Shown here piece by piece: positions 1-7,158 of a DNA stretch of 64,000 nucleotides. Source of the stretch: DATAFF01 sp963744915 (GTDB lineage: Bacteria; Pseudomonadota; Alphaproteobacteria; Rhizobiales; Aestuariivirgaceae); contig CAVUUY010000020.1 in assembly GCA_963744915.1 (NCBI GenBank), forward strand, positions 1 to 64,000, given 5' to 3'. Positions within the stretch are counted from its first letter, which is position 1; every line of letters starts with the position of its first letter. Under the pieces are notes generated by a model. The model was not told the origin of the DNA. It did no database searches and saw nothing but the letters and a program-made list of their open reading frames with translations. The translations under genes and the position numbers were made by a program.

Positions 1-57
1 CGGCGCTTGCCCAATATCGGCGTACGTCGGCCATCCTTGTCAGTCAACGGGCGGCGG

Positions 58-659
58 TCACTTCTCCGTCGGCGGGGTCCGATCCCGCGGTGGCAGCGCA
101 TCCTTGAATTTGTCGAAGGTTTTCCAGGCGGGCACCGGCGGCGTGTAGTCAGGCTTCGGTGGTGCACGAACTCCTCGACCAGCTGCATCTTGTGGATGTA
201 ACGCGGGCAGTTCGGGAAGATCCGCTCCGCCGTCAGCCGCACGATGAACACCGCACCGGGAATCTCCGCCAGCAGCGGATCGTCCTTGCTAACTACCGCC
301 GTCCCGTTGATGCGCAGCCGCTTCGGCGTCTCGAAATCCAGGAACAACAACCCGATGCGCGGGTTCACCACGACGTTGCCCCAGCTGCGGTACTGGCCGT
401 TGCCGTCGTAGTCGGGGATCGCGAGCGTACGGTCGTCGACGACGCGCACGAAGCCGGGCAGACCGCCCTTGTAAGAGCAATCCGGTCGGCCTTCCGCGTC
501 GGCGGTCGCCAGGAAAAACATGCGCGAGCGCGCGATGAACGCCTTGTCGTCGTCGGTGAATGCGTCGCGCATCGTCAGCTTCTCGAGCCGGTCGGCGAGG
601 GCGCGGGTCTCGCGCTGATCCTGCAGGCTGCGCATGCCGTCGTGGTAGGCCGGATCCAT
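58..659 (-). pseudogene. Pyridoxamine 5'-phosphate oxidase family protein, frameshifted
   Basis: Reading from ATG at 659 gives a flavin-binding split-barrel protein of the PNPOx-like family. It contains MFFLATADAEGRPDCSYKGG, then IPDYDGNGQYRSWGN, NPRIGLLFLDFETPKRLRIN and a C-terminal IHKMQLVEE segment. Near 160-175 the frame breaks. The expected C-terminus (PDYTPPVPAWKTFDKFKDAL, ending at TGA 58-60) is in another frame, so one or two bases have been gained or lost. Members usually bind FMN, F420 or haem; the substrate cannot be inferred. The break may be real decay, since most genes in the next 12 kb are also broken, or a sequencing error. Confidence 0.7.
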
Positions 660-784
660 GGGGCTCCCTGATCTTTCTTTGTTGTGTCGCGGCAGTATCC
701 GCCGGCCCGCGTCCGGGTCAACAACACGATGAAACCTGCGACGAAAATGTGCGGAATCGGCCCGTCGTGAGGCAGGATGGGCGC

Positions 785-923
785 ATGAGCAACCGCCGCC
801 AGTTCCTGCAGGTCGCGACTTCTTTCGGCGCCACGCTGGCCCTCGGCAACGCGCCCGCCCGCGCGCAGGGAAAGCCGTGGGTCGAACGCCGCGAGTTCTA
901 TCCGCAGGGCGTCGCCTCCGCGA
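785..923 (+). pseudogene. PhoD-like alkaline phosphatase, N-terminal fragment only
   Basis: ATG at 785 opens a protein with a Tat-like signal (MSNRRQFLQVATSFGATLAL, cleavage near ARA-QG). The mature start, REFYPQGVAS, resembles the conserved beginning of PhoD-type secreted phosphodiesterase/phosphatases, where FPQGVASGDP is usual. Homology stops after about 46 codons, where a palindromic repeat unit begins (924-990). No further phosphatase sequence is visible downstream, so roughly 90% of the gene is gone. The identification rests on one short motif plus the Tat signal. Confidence 0.5.
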
Positions 924-990
924 CCGGTACAACATCCCGGTATCGGTACCTTCCCATGATTGATGCCGGGGGCGGGGGTAGATGGGACCC
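924..990 (+). repeat. Palindromic repeat unit, copy 1
   Basis: Starts with CCGGTACAACA, then the palindrome variant GGTATCGGTACC (939-950), a TTCCCATGATTGATGCC stretch, a G-run (GGGGGCGGGGG) and ends in GATGGGACCC. It directly abuts the truncated PhoD-like gene. Other copies of this family lie at 1468, 4811, 5299, 6253, 6288, 6453, 6839 and 7080. Confidence 0.85.
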
Positions 991-993
991 AAA

Positions 994-1073
994 GCATGCT
1001 TTCTTTGTTCCCGCTGCCTTCTGTTGGGGTGAGGATTGGGCACGAAGCCAGGGCCGATGAGATATTAACTCAG
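994..1073 (+). repeat. Long-form extension of the repeat, copy 1
   Basis: About 80 bp that recur, with a few substitutions and a small indel, at 5371-5453. Both copies lie directly after a palindromic unit and before or beside a DUF5681-type gene remnant. Conserved pieces include CGCTGCCTTCTGTTGGGG, GCACGAAGCCAGGGCCGATG and GAGATATT. On the minus strand the segment reads as an open frame (GPGFVPQ...LPQQKAAG in the second copy), but a coding role is unproven. Confidence 0.75.
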
Positions 1074-1116
1074 TATCAATGGCTTAGGCTCTGCTCAGGG
1101 CAAACTCTAAGTCCGC

Positions 1117-1461
1117 CTAATGCGTCTGCTCGCCATCGACGGCAGCAGCGACGCCGTTGACCAACGAACGTTCGGCGTCCTCGCGCCTGATGCTTTCCAG
1201 CCATTCCGCCGTCGTCGCACACTTCTCGGGCATCTCGGCGTAATAGCGAACCGTCGGGCGATCCTCGCTGACATCAATCGATTGCGTCGGCCGGCCATAG
1301 CCGCGGTCGAGAATGGCTTGAGCGGCCATCATGGCGATGCGGTCGTCATCTGACTGCAGACACCGGGTCAGCACTTCCAGAGCCTTTGGCGCCTTGGCCC
1401 TAAATGCCTCCCGGATGTCTGCCGGAAGCGCCGGCCGGCCGCCGGGATTGCCGGATTCGCC
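1117..1461 (-). pseudogene. DUF5681-type (terminase-small-subunit-like) gene, start missing
   Basis: The minus-strand frame reads GESGNPGGRPALPADIREAF at 1461, the typical N-terminal motif of DUF5681 phage packaging-type proteins. It continues through a helical MMAAQAILDRGYGRP segment to a C-terminal tail WLESIRREDAERSLVNGVAA that ends at TAG 1117-1119. An in-frame TAG lies directly before GESG and no start is present, so the 5' end was lost at the junction with the next repeat unit. The tail is nearly the same as in the copies at 6.4-7.5 kb, although the N-terminal half belongs to a different subfamily. Confidence 0.65.
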
Positions 1462-1467
1462 CTAAAG

Positions 1468-1538
1468 GGTATCGGTACCTAATGATTCCTACCGGTACTT
1501 CCCCTTTCGAGAACTTCCCGGGGGATCAGATGGGACCC
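1468..1538 (+). repeat. Palindromic repeat unit, copy 2 (divergent)
   Basis: Contains GGTATCGGTACC (1468-1479), a second half-palindrome ACCGGTACTTCCCC, a CCCGGGGGATC core and the usual AGATGGGACCC end. It has an insertion relative to the other copies and is the most diverged member. It marks the truncated 5' end of the DUF5681-type gene on its left. Confidence 0.65.
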
Positions 1539-1943
1539 CCCATGATTTTATATAATAAAATCGAATGTAGCGGAGCATGCTGTCAACATCCTTCACCGCA
1601 TTTCACCAACGCCTAGGCGGCCGGCTCCTTCACCTCGAACGCGGCGTGGCCAGTTGGTTTTTGCCGGCGTCGCGCCGCTATGCTCTCGCCTGAGAACCGA
1701 AGCACGCTTTGCGTCCCACTCGGGACGGAACTGGCCTCGGCTTGGGCTCGGACTCGGCTTGGGCTCGGAGATGTGAAACAACGCACTAAATGTGGGTAGA
1801 CCCTACGTCACATGGCCATGCACTGCCGCGGTTTCAACGAACTCGAACTCTTCACCGCTATTCCTACGCGGGAGACTTCAAGAGAAACCACCTAGCGAGT
1901 TGCGGTGGATTTAATCCGACACCTGGCCTCGCCGCGCAGTGAA
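1539..1943. other. 405 bp without a recognisable gene; short tandem repeat inside
   Basis: No ORF here has codon usage or similarity that I can support. The start is AT-rich (1540-1567). A perfect 2 x 17 bp tandem repeat (unit CTCGGCTTGGGCTCGGA) lies at 1736-1769. It probably represents decayed DNA between the repeat island and the small secreted gene at 1944. Confidence 0.5.
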
Positions 1944-2177
1944 TCAATAGGTCGTAGCGTGCTTGTGGGCCTTCTGTGCGGGATTGCAAGAATGTGTCTT
2001 GGTCGCATGGCAAGCCTTGCCATGGGTCGTGTAGGCCACGCTCTTCGGCTTCATGGTATGTGTTGTGGCGTGGGTAGCCGAACTGCCGTAAGTGGCCGCA
2101 CTGGCGATTGACGAAGTTGGTCCCGCAAAAACACATCCCAGGGCGAGCCCGAGAACAGGGATCAATAGGTTGCGCAT
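1944..2177 (-). CDS. Small secreted His/Thr-rich protein
   Basis: A 77-aa protein with a clear Sec signal peptide (MRNLLIPVLGLALGCVFAG, cleavage near SAA-TY). The short mature part is rich in His, Thr and Lys and has two Cys. A good Shine-Dalgarno (AGGAG, about 7 nt before ATG) lies upstream on the minus strand, which supports the start. The mature sequence suggests a periplasmic metal-binding or stress peptide, but this is inference from composition and no family is recognised. Confidence 0.6.
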   Translation of the reverse strand: MRNLLIPVLGLALGCVFAGPTSSIASAATYGSSATHATTHTMKPKSVAYTTHGKACHATKTHSCNPAQKAHKHATTY

Positions 2178-2304
2178 GATTTACTCCTGCAGTTGAACAC
2201 GCCAGGAAGCCCTGGCGATGTTATCCTGCACAACCAAGATTGCCGATCGTTGGCGGCGCGCTTACAGCTTCGTAAGGTACCAAGAAATCGACGTCAGCGC
2301 GGTG

Positions 2305-2574
2305 GAGCACCAGTCATTTCAGATTGTACACGCTGCCCTTATCAAGCTGCAGGGTCCAAAAGCATTCCCAGGATTGCCAACGACGGTGCGTATGCACCAA
2401 CCACACTCAGCGCCCAGCTTGATTTTGTTGTCCTTGTCATAGACATCATTGGCAAAGGTGAGCAGATCACCGGCGCTGTCACCTTTGGTGCCCGTGCCGG
2501 TCACAGCATCGGATGTGGCCCGCTCAACGAGCGTAATTTCTTCTGCAAGAGCCGCGCTGGCCAATAATGGTCAC
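2305..2574 (-). pseudogene. Allene-oxide-cyclase-barrel-like secreted protein, broken
   Basis: The minus strand encodes LVERATSDAVTGTGTKGDSA, LLTFANDVYDKDNK and GWCIRTVVG. These match the start of a small secreted beta-barrel protein common in Rhizobiales (dirigent/allene oxide cyclase-like). After TVVG the sequence continues only in a shifted frame (SWECFWTLQLDKG), then ends early. The expected second half (a GPFYD-type strand and a glycine-rich GGTGKYAGA turn) is absent. The signal peptide region is also scrambled. The gene is a remnant. Confidence 0.5.
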
Positions 2575-2935
2575 GGCACCAATTCCACGTGCAGCACCCA
2601 GGCTGCACTGCCTAAAGAGCCTGAAGAAGGCCTTTTGATCTCTACACCTGCCTAACACTAGCTCCAACATCTCAGGGGCTGGATTGGATCGTAAACCCTT
2701 TGTGGGCGCGCGCAATGCTCTGCAGGGCCATGTTTTGTGACGGCGAACTCGCTGAACCAGGTGATGAACCTTCGCCAAGAGGCTGCCGACTTCCTCGGGG
2801 TCGCCAGCGACAGCGCCTGGACCGGATCGAAACCTTTCAAAACGGTAAAGTCACGGCCTAATCCCTGTAAGGCGGAACCTGTCAGTGTCGAGTCTCAAGG
2901 CCCAGAAAGGGCCGTTAGACCTAGGAGGACTGACG

Positions 2936-3157
2936 ATGTTTCGCCGTAGCTTAGTAGCCCTTGCAACCCTGTCTCTGTTAAGCCTGCCGGCCTTTGCCGC
3001 CACCGAGTTTTGGGTCGCCAAGAGCGCAAGCACCAAGAAGTGCGAAGTGGTGACAAAGAAGCCAGATGGAAAAACCTTTATCGAAGTTGGCATGTCAACT
3101 CATAAGAACAAGAAGGAAGCCGAAACCGCCATGAAGGCGGCTGCCGAGTGCAAGTGA
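2936..3157 (+). CDS. Small secreted protein, lysine-rich
   Basis: A 73-aa protein: signal peptide MFRRSLVALATLSLLSLPAFA, then a basic mature part ATEFWVAKSASTKKCEVVTKKPDG ending in a KKEAETAMKAAAECK helix. The start is fixed by a strong AGGAGG at 2923-2928, 8 nt before ATG. Similar short exported proteins are frequent in Bradyrhizobium-like genomes and have no assigned function. Two Cys residues could form a disulphide. An inverted repeat (TTGCTCA...TGAGCAA, about 3173-3201) after the stop may act as a terminator, though no T-run follows. Confidence 0.7.
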   Translation: MFRRSLVALATLSLLSLPAFAATEFWVAKSASTKKCEVVTKKPDGKTFIEVGMSTHKNKKEAETAMKAAAECK

Positions 3158-3295
3158 AATCCTCTTGAGCGATTGCTCAGCCAGCTTCGCTGTTGAGCAA
3201 TAAGACTGCGTGCTCGCGAGAGTCGCTGGCTGACGGCAAAGTCGCTCTCGCCCGAATAGCTCTGGAGAGGCAGGCGACAATGGAAGGATAACGCA

Positions 3296-3694
3296 ATGTA
3301 CCCTGGGAAGCGTGGATTGTTGATCCCGACGAGCATCGTTGGCTTCTTCATGCTTTCGCCTTTGCCACCCGCGCTGGCTGCTGCGCAAACTATGCAGGTC
3401 GTCAACGTCGATACGGCGGTGGTGGGAAGGGGCGTTCGCGCCAGCAAATTGATCGGGAGCACCGTAAAGATTGACCGGAGCGAAAGGATCGGTTCGATCG
3501 AAGACATCATCATCGATGAGAAGGGTCAGCTCTTTGTGGTTCTTGACGTCGGCGGCTTCCTGGGCCTCGGAGGCCGTCGGGTGGCTCTGCCCTACAGTAA
3601 TCTGAAAATAGATTCCACCTCCGGCACTGTCACAATTCCGGGCGCCAGCAAGGAGCAACTGGAGAAGGCCCCCGTATTCGAGTACAAGAAATAA
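3296..3694 (+). CDS. PRC-barrel domain protein, exported
   Basis: A 132-aa protein with an N-terminal hydrophobic export signal (about residues 8-30), then a PRC-barrel domain: ASKLIGSTVKIDRSERIGSI, DIIIDEKGQLFVVLDVGGFL and RRVALPYSNLKI. PRC-barrels bind RNA or photosynthetic reaction centres in some proteins, but exported versions are usually uncharacterised stress or envelope proteins. The domain strands are all present, so the gene looks intact, unlike many neighbours. It is separated from coxB downstream by about 295 bp in which I see no gene. Confidence 0.75.
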   Translation: MYPGKRGLLIPTSIVGFFMLSPLPPALAAAQTMQVVNVDTAVVGRGVRASKLIGSTVKIDRSERIGSIEDIIIDEKGQLFVVLDVGGFLGLGGRRVALPYSNLKIDSTSGTVTIPGASKEQLEKAPVFEYKK

Positions 3695-3989
3695 TAAGGG
3701 ATTACCGGTCAGGGACCATGCAACCCCTCTATCACCCGCTAGACCAAAGCGGGGACGCGCCGCTGGTACGCATCTATCCCCGCTGTCGATCGAGGAACGA
3801 TCTCCATTCCCGAGCGACCTGAAACTGATTCTGCCTCCGCGGCGCGGATCAGATTAGGTCGATGATCATGGCTGATCGTCGAAATGCCGCAGGGCAAAAC
3901 TCATTGCCAAGGTCCACTTTGTGTTAGCGAAAACGAGCCTTTGGAAAGTGCAGAGGAACACACAAGAAGGTCTCTGAAGGGCTCAAACG

Positions 3990-4883
3990 ATGATCCTGGC
4001 CGTGGTACTGGTGGTCCTGGTCGTTGGCTCGGTTCTATTTCATTTTCTGAGTCCATGGTGGTGGACGCCGATTGCCTCGAATTGGGATTATATCGACCAT
4101 ACGATCATCATCACATTCTGGATTACCGGCATTGCGTTCGTTGCGATCATCCTTTTCGTTGCGTATTGCGTTTTCCGCTTTCGCCACCAGGAGGGACGGG
4201 AGGCACACTACGAGCCGGAGAACAAAAAACTCGAGTGGTGGCTCACGATCGCCACCACTCTGGGGGTCGCGGGCCTGCTGGCTCCGGGCTTGATTGTCTG
4301 GCATGATTTTGTAACGGTGCCGGCGGACGCGACTGAGATCGAGGTCTTGGGCCAGCAATGGCAATGGAACTTCCGCCTACCAGGGAAGGACGGCGTGCTC
4401 GGCAAAGCGGGCCCCGTCAGCCCAGATAATCCATTCGGCCTCGATCAAAATGATCCCAAAGCTCATGATGACATCCTGATAGAAGGCGCAGAGCTGCACT
4501 TGTTACTCGGCCACCCGGTCAAGGTTCTGTTGCGTTCCAAGGATGTCGTGCACAATTTCTATGTGCCCGAGTTTCGCGCCAAAATGGATTTGGTGCCAGG
4601 TATGGTTACCTTTTATTGGTTTACCCCCACACGAACCGGGACTTTCGATGTTCTCTGTTTCGAGTTATGCGGCACGGGCCATTACACCATGCGCGGTATC
4701 GTCGTGGTCGACGACAAAGATGCCTATAGGGAGTGGTTGCAAAAACAATCCACGTTCAAGCAGTCAATGGTTGAGACCAAAGACCCTATCCCGTCCCATG
4801 GGGCATTACTGGAACAGGGGGCGTCAGGGGGCGTCAGGTATCGGTACCTTCCCACGATTGACCGGGGCGTGGGGTCTGTATAG
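3990..4883 (+). CDS. coxB: Cytochrome c oxidase subunit II with replaced C-terminal tail
   Basis: Two N-terminal membrane helices (about residues 1-25 and 37-65) are followed by a periplasmic CuA cupredoxin domain. The aromatic motif QQWQWNF, the copper ligand region HNFYVPEF and the full CuA signature CFELCGTGHYTM are present, so the electron-accepting domain is complete. The last about 22 residues (EQGASGGVRYRYLPTIDRG) are translated from the palindromic repeat at 4811-4888, so the natural C-terminus has been replaced. Subunit I (coxA) would normally follow at once; instead the next 1.3 kb is repeats and DUF5681 fragments. The product may still fold, but the oxidase operon is cut here. A complete cox operon elsewhere is likely. 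Confidence 0.85.
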   Translation: MILAVVLVVLVVGSVLFHFLSPWWWTPIASNWDYIDHTIIITFWITGIAFVAIILFVAYCVFRFRHQEGREAHYEPENKKLEWWLTIATTLGVAGLLAPGLIVWHDFVTVPADATEIEVLGQQWQWNFRLPGKDGVLGKAGPVSPDNPFGLDQNDPKAHDDILIEGAELHLLLGHPVKVLLRSKDVVHNFYVPEFRAKMDLVPGMVTFYWFTPTRTGTFDVLCFELCGTGHYTMRGIVVVDDKDAYREWLQKQSTFKQSMVETKDPIPSHGALLEQGASGGVRYRYLPTIDRGVGSV

Positions 4884-4888
4884 GACCC
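4811..4888 (+). repeat. Palindromic repeat unit, copy 3, inserted in coxB
   Basis: Begins GGAACA, contains a direct repeat of GGGGGCGTCA, then GGTATCGGTACC (4837-4848), TTCCCACGATTGA, a G-rich core and TAGGACCC. The first 73 bp supply the final codons and stop of coxB. The unit is more diverged at its right end than copies 6-9. Confidence 0.8.
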
Positions 4889-4901
4889 ACTCTGACTCCG
4901 C

Positions 4902-5298
4902 CTAATGCGCTTGCTTGTCATCGACAGCAGCAGCGACGCCGGTAACCAACGAACGCCCGGCATCCTCCCGCCTGATGCCGAGCATGCTCATGCATCAATG
5001 CGTGATTGGCTCGGCTTTGACCGGGTTGCCCCTGAGCCACTCCTCGGTGGTCTTGTCCTTGACTGGCATCTCGGCGTAATAGCGGACTCGCCCGCCATCC
5101 TCGTCGCCTTGGATGATTTGCGCCTGAGGCACCTTACCGTCGATCCTGTCAGCCAGCTCCTTGATCGCCCAGGCTTCGCCCTTCAACGCCTGCTTGACTA
5201 GCATTTCTGCCACTTTGCGGAGCCTGATATTGGGCCCCTCAGCATTGAGCGCGATGAGCAGCGCCTGGTAGAACTTGCGCTCTTTCCTTGCCCCAAAT
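4902..5298 (-). pseudogene. DUF5681-type gene, chimeric and interrupted
   Basis: The minus strand reads GARKERKFYQALLIALNAEG, IRLRKVAEMLVKQALKGEAW, a DGKVPQAQIIQGDEDGG linker and WLRGNPVKAEPITH, then an in-frame TGA (5010 region). In the same frame after the stop it continues as MSMLGIRREDAGRSLVTGVA and ends at TAG 4902-4904. That second tail is the C-terminus found in all other copies, so this gene carries two alternative C-termini in series. The start codon is lost: upstream codons come from the repeat unit at 5299. The family corresponds to phage small-terminase-like DNA-binding proteins. Confidence 0.65.
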
Positions 5299-5366
5299 GG
5301 AACAGGGCAGTCGAGGTACCGGTACCTTCCCACGATTGATTCCGGGGGCGGGATGAGATGGGACCC
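5299..5366 (+). repeat. Palindromic repeat unit, copy 4
   Basis: GGAACA at 5299, the perfect palindrome GGTACCGGTACC at 5315-5326, TTCCCACGATTGATTCC, GGGGGCGGG and GATGGGACCC ending at 5366. It replaces the first codons of the DUF5681-type gene on its left and joins the long-form extension on its right. Confidence 0.85.
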
Positions 5367-5370
5367 GATA

Positions 5371-5453
5371 AGTATGCTTTTCTTTGCTCCCGCTGCCTTC
5401 TGTTGGGGCAAGCGTTGGGGCACGAAGCCAGGGCCGATGAGATATTGACTCAG
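5371..5453 (+). repeat. Long-form extension of the repeat, copy 2
   Basis: Second copy of the roughly 80-bp segment at 994-1073. It follows a palindromic unit in the same order and orientation. The shared end at CAG (5453) suggests a defined boundary. From here to the Gly-rich gene at 5658 there is no further repeat or gene, only its likely promoter region. Confidence 0.75.
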
Positions 5454-5657
5454 ATCGGGGGGATATGGAGAGCCTTGGCACACGGTCGAAATTGCCGCTG
5501 CGTCCATTCCTCGACATCGGGGTGCATGCGCGAACGCGATTCGATCTTTGGTCCGCCCGCGGCGAGTGGTAGCACCCGACCGGGCGCGTGGGCAGGGAAT
5601 GGCAGGCACATGACGTTCGTAACATCGTCAATGTCCCTTATATGGAGGATCACGACG

Positions 5658-6164
5658 ATGCGAATGATGAAAACAGCACTCGGTTTGGGCGTTGCCCTCA
5701 GTCTCGGATTGTTGTTGGGCGTATCCGGGGCGGAAGCGCGAGGCGGCTTTGGTGGCGGCGGTTTTCATGGCGGGTTTGGTGGTGGAGGAATGGCGTTCTT
5801 TCCGCACCACATGGGCGGATTCGGCGGGGGCGGGATGGGGGGATTCGGTCGGGGCGGATTTGCGATGCATGGAAATCCCGGTTTCAGACGATTCGGAATG
5901 GCTGTCCCTGGGCGGCAATTCGGTGCGATGGGATGGCGCCACGCCAACTTCCACAATCTCCATGACGGTCGTTTCCATCACTTCCACCGTAATTTCGTCG
6001 GTTTTCCATTCTTCGTCGCGGGCGGCTTCCCGTATAACGATTACGGCTATTACAACAATGGCTATTATGGCGGCGATTGCAGCATCGCCTATCGGAACGC
6101 CCGTGCGAGCGGTAGCTCCTATTGGTGGAACCGGTACTACGCCTGCGTCGGCTACAGCTATTGA
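5658..6164 (+). CDS. Exported glycine- and histidine-rich protein
   Basis: A 168-aa protein with a signal peptide (MMKTALGLGVALSLGLLLGV, cleavage near EA-RG) and a mature part of Gly-rich repeats (FGGGGF, GGFGGGGM, GGFGRGGF). A His/Phe-rich middle (NLHDGRFHHFHRN) and a Tyr/Gly tail with YYNNGYYGG and two Cys follow. The start is fixed by GGAGG at 5644-5648. Low-complexity exported proteins of this kind are common in Hyphomicrobiales; they may coat the envelope or bind metal, but no function is established. It is intact, between two clusters of repeat units. Confidence 0.7.
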   Translation: MRMMKTALGLGVALSLGLLLGVSGAEARGGFGGGGFHGGFGGGGMAFFPHHMGGFGGGGMGGFGRGGFAMHGNPGFRRFGMAVPGRQFGAMGWRHANFHNLHDGRFHHFHRNFVGFPFFVAGGFPYNDYGYYNNGYYGGDCSIAYRNARASGSSYWWNRYYACVGYSY

Positions 6165-6252
6165 GGGTTGATCGCCGGCCACCACGGAGACCGGCGATCC
6201 TTATTTGGAGACGATGATTCTGATGGCCGTCGGCGGGTCGCTGGATGGTCTT

Positions 6253-6287
6253 GGAACAGGAACCATCTAGGTACCGGTACTTCCCAG
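6253..6287 (+). repeat. Palindromic repeat unit, copy 5 (5' half only)
   Basis: GGAACAGGAACC, then GGTACCGGTAC (6270-6280) and TTCCCAGCC, where it is joined directly to the next copy. Only the left flank and palindrome are kept. Confidence 0.75.
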
Positions 6288-6358
6288 CCGGAACAGAGGC
6301 CGTCGAGGTACCGGTACCTTCCCACGATTGATGCCGGGGGTGGGGGTAGATGGGACCC
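6288..6358 (+). repeat. Palindromic repeat unit, copy 6
   Basis: CCGGAACA at 6288, GGTACCGGTACC at 6307-6318, TTCCCACGATTGATGCC, GGGGGTGGGGG and GATGGGACCC. It is identical to copies 7 and 8 over the core, so these arose by recent duplication. Confidence 0.9.
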
Positions 6359-6366
6359 ATCTCCGC

Positions 6367-6452
6367 CTAATGCGTTGGCTCGTCATCGACAGCAGCAGCA
6401 ACACTCGTCACCAACGATCGCCCGGCGTCCTCCCGCCTGATGCTTTCCAGCC
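6367..6452 (-). pseudogene. DUF5681-type gene, C-terminal 28 codons only
   Basis: Shortest of four nested 3' fragments. It encodes only the tail LESIRREDAGRSLVTSVAA through DDEPTH and TAG (6367-6369). The break at TTTCCAGCC is joined to the left flank of the next palindromic unit. Confidence 0.8.
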
Positions 6453-6519
6453 AACAGAGGCCGTCGAGGTACCGGTACCTTCCCACGATTGATGCCGGGG
6501 GTGGGGGTAGATGGGACCC
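6453..6519 (+). repeat. Palindromic repeat unit, copy 7
   Basis: AACAGAGGCCGTCGAG flank, palindrome at 6468-6479, then the same core and end as copy 6. Tandem arrangement with a DUF5681 fragment on each side. Confidence 0.9.
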
Positions 6520-6527
6520 ATCTCCGC

Positions 6528-6830
6528 CTAATGCGTTGGCTCGTCATCGACAGCAGCAGCAACACTCGTCACCAACGATCGCCCGGCGTCCTCCCGCCTG
6601 ATGCTTTCCAGCCATTCCTGCGTCGATGCAGCCTTCTCGGGCAATTCGACGATGTAGCGAACCGAGCCGCCGTCCTCATCGCCTTGAATGATTTGCGCCT
6701 GAGGCACTTTACCATCGATCCTGTCAGCCAACTCCTTAATGGCCCAGGTCTCGCCCTTAAGTGCCTGCTTCACCAGTATCTCCGCAACCTTGCGAAGTCT
6801 GATGTCGGGTCCCTCAGCATTGAGTGCGAT
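6528..6830 (-). pseudogene. DUF5681-type gene, 3' three quarters
   Basis: A second, longer 3' fragment. It encodes from IALNAEGPDIRLRKVAEILV through KQALKGETWAIKELADRIDG and the common tail to TAG 6528-6530. It stops abruptly at codon 'IA' (6830), where TTTTCCAGCC leads into the next repeat unit, so about 27 N-terminal codons are missing compared with the copy at 7159-7537. Its frame is otherwise open. Confidence 0.8.
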
Positions 6831-6838
6831 TTTTCCAG

Positions 6839-6907
6839 CCAACAGAGGCCGTCGAGGTACCGGTACCTTCCCACGATTGATGCCGGGGGTGGGGGTAGAT
6901 GGGACCC
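6839..6907 (+). repeat. Palindromic repeat unit, copy 8
   Basis: Same left flank and core as copies 6 and 7, palindrome at 6856-6867. It lies between the second and third DUF5681 fragments. Confidence 0.9.
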
Positions 6908-6915
6908 ATCTCCGC

Positions 6916-7076
6916 CTAATGCGTTGGCTCGTCATCGACAGCAGCAGCAACACTCGTCACCAACGATCGCCCGGCGTCCTCCCGCCTGATGCTTTCCAGC
7001 CATTCCTGCGTCGATGCAGCCTTCTCGGGCAATTCGACGATGTAGCGAACCGAGCCGCCGTCCTCATCGCCTTGAT
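6916..7076 (-). pseudogene. DUF5681-type gene, C-terminal third
   Basis: Third nested 3' fragment. It encodes QGDEDGGSVRYIVELPEKAA, WLESIRREDAG and the tail to TAG 6916-6918. It breaks off at 7076 and joins the TAGCCGGAACAACG flank of copy 9. Sequence is the same as the matching part of its neighbours. Confidence 0.8.
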
Positions 7077-7079
7077 TAG

Positions 7080-7150
7080 CCGGAACAACGTTGCTTGGGT
7101 ACCGGTACCTTCCCACGATTGATGCCCGGGGGTGGGGGTAGATGGGACCC
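7080..7150 (+). repeat. Palindromic repeat unit, copy 9
   Basis: CCGGAACAACG flank (compare CCGGTACAACA in copy 1), palindrome at 7098-7109, core with one extra C (GATGCCCGGGGG) and GATGGGACCC end at 7150. It directly follows the stop of the most complete DUF5681 gene when read on the minus strand. Confidence 0.9.
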
Positions 7151-7158
7151 ATCTCCGC

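Noticed and set aside
159..671. 170-codon plus-strand frame at the left edge
   Set aside because: Antisense to the PNPOx-like gene, which has clear family motifs.
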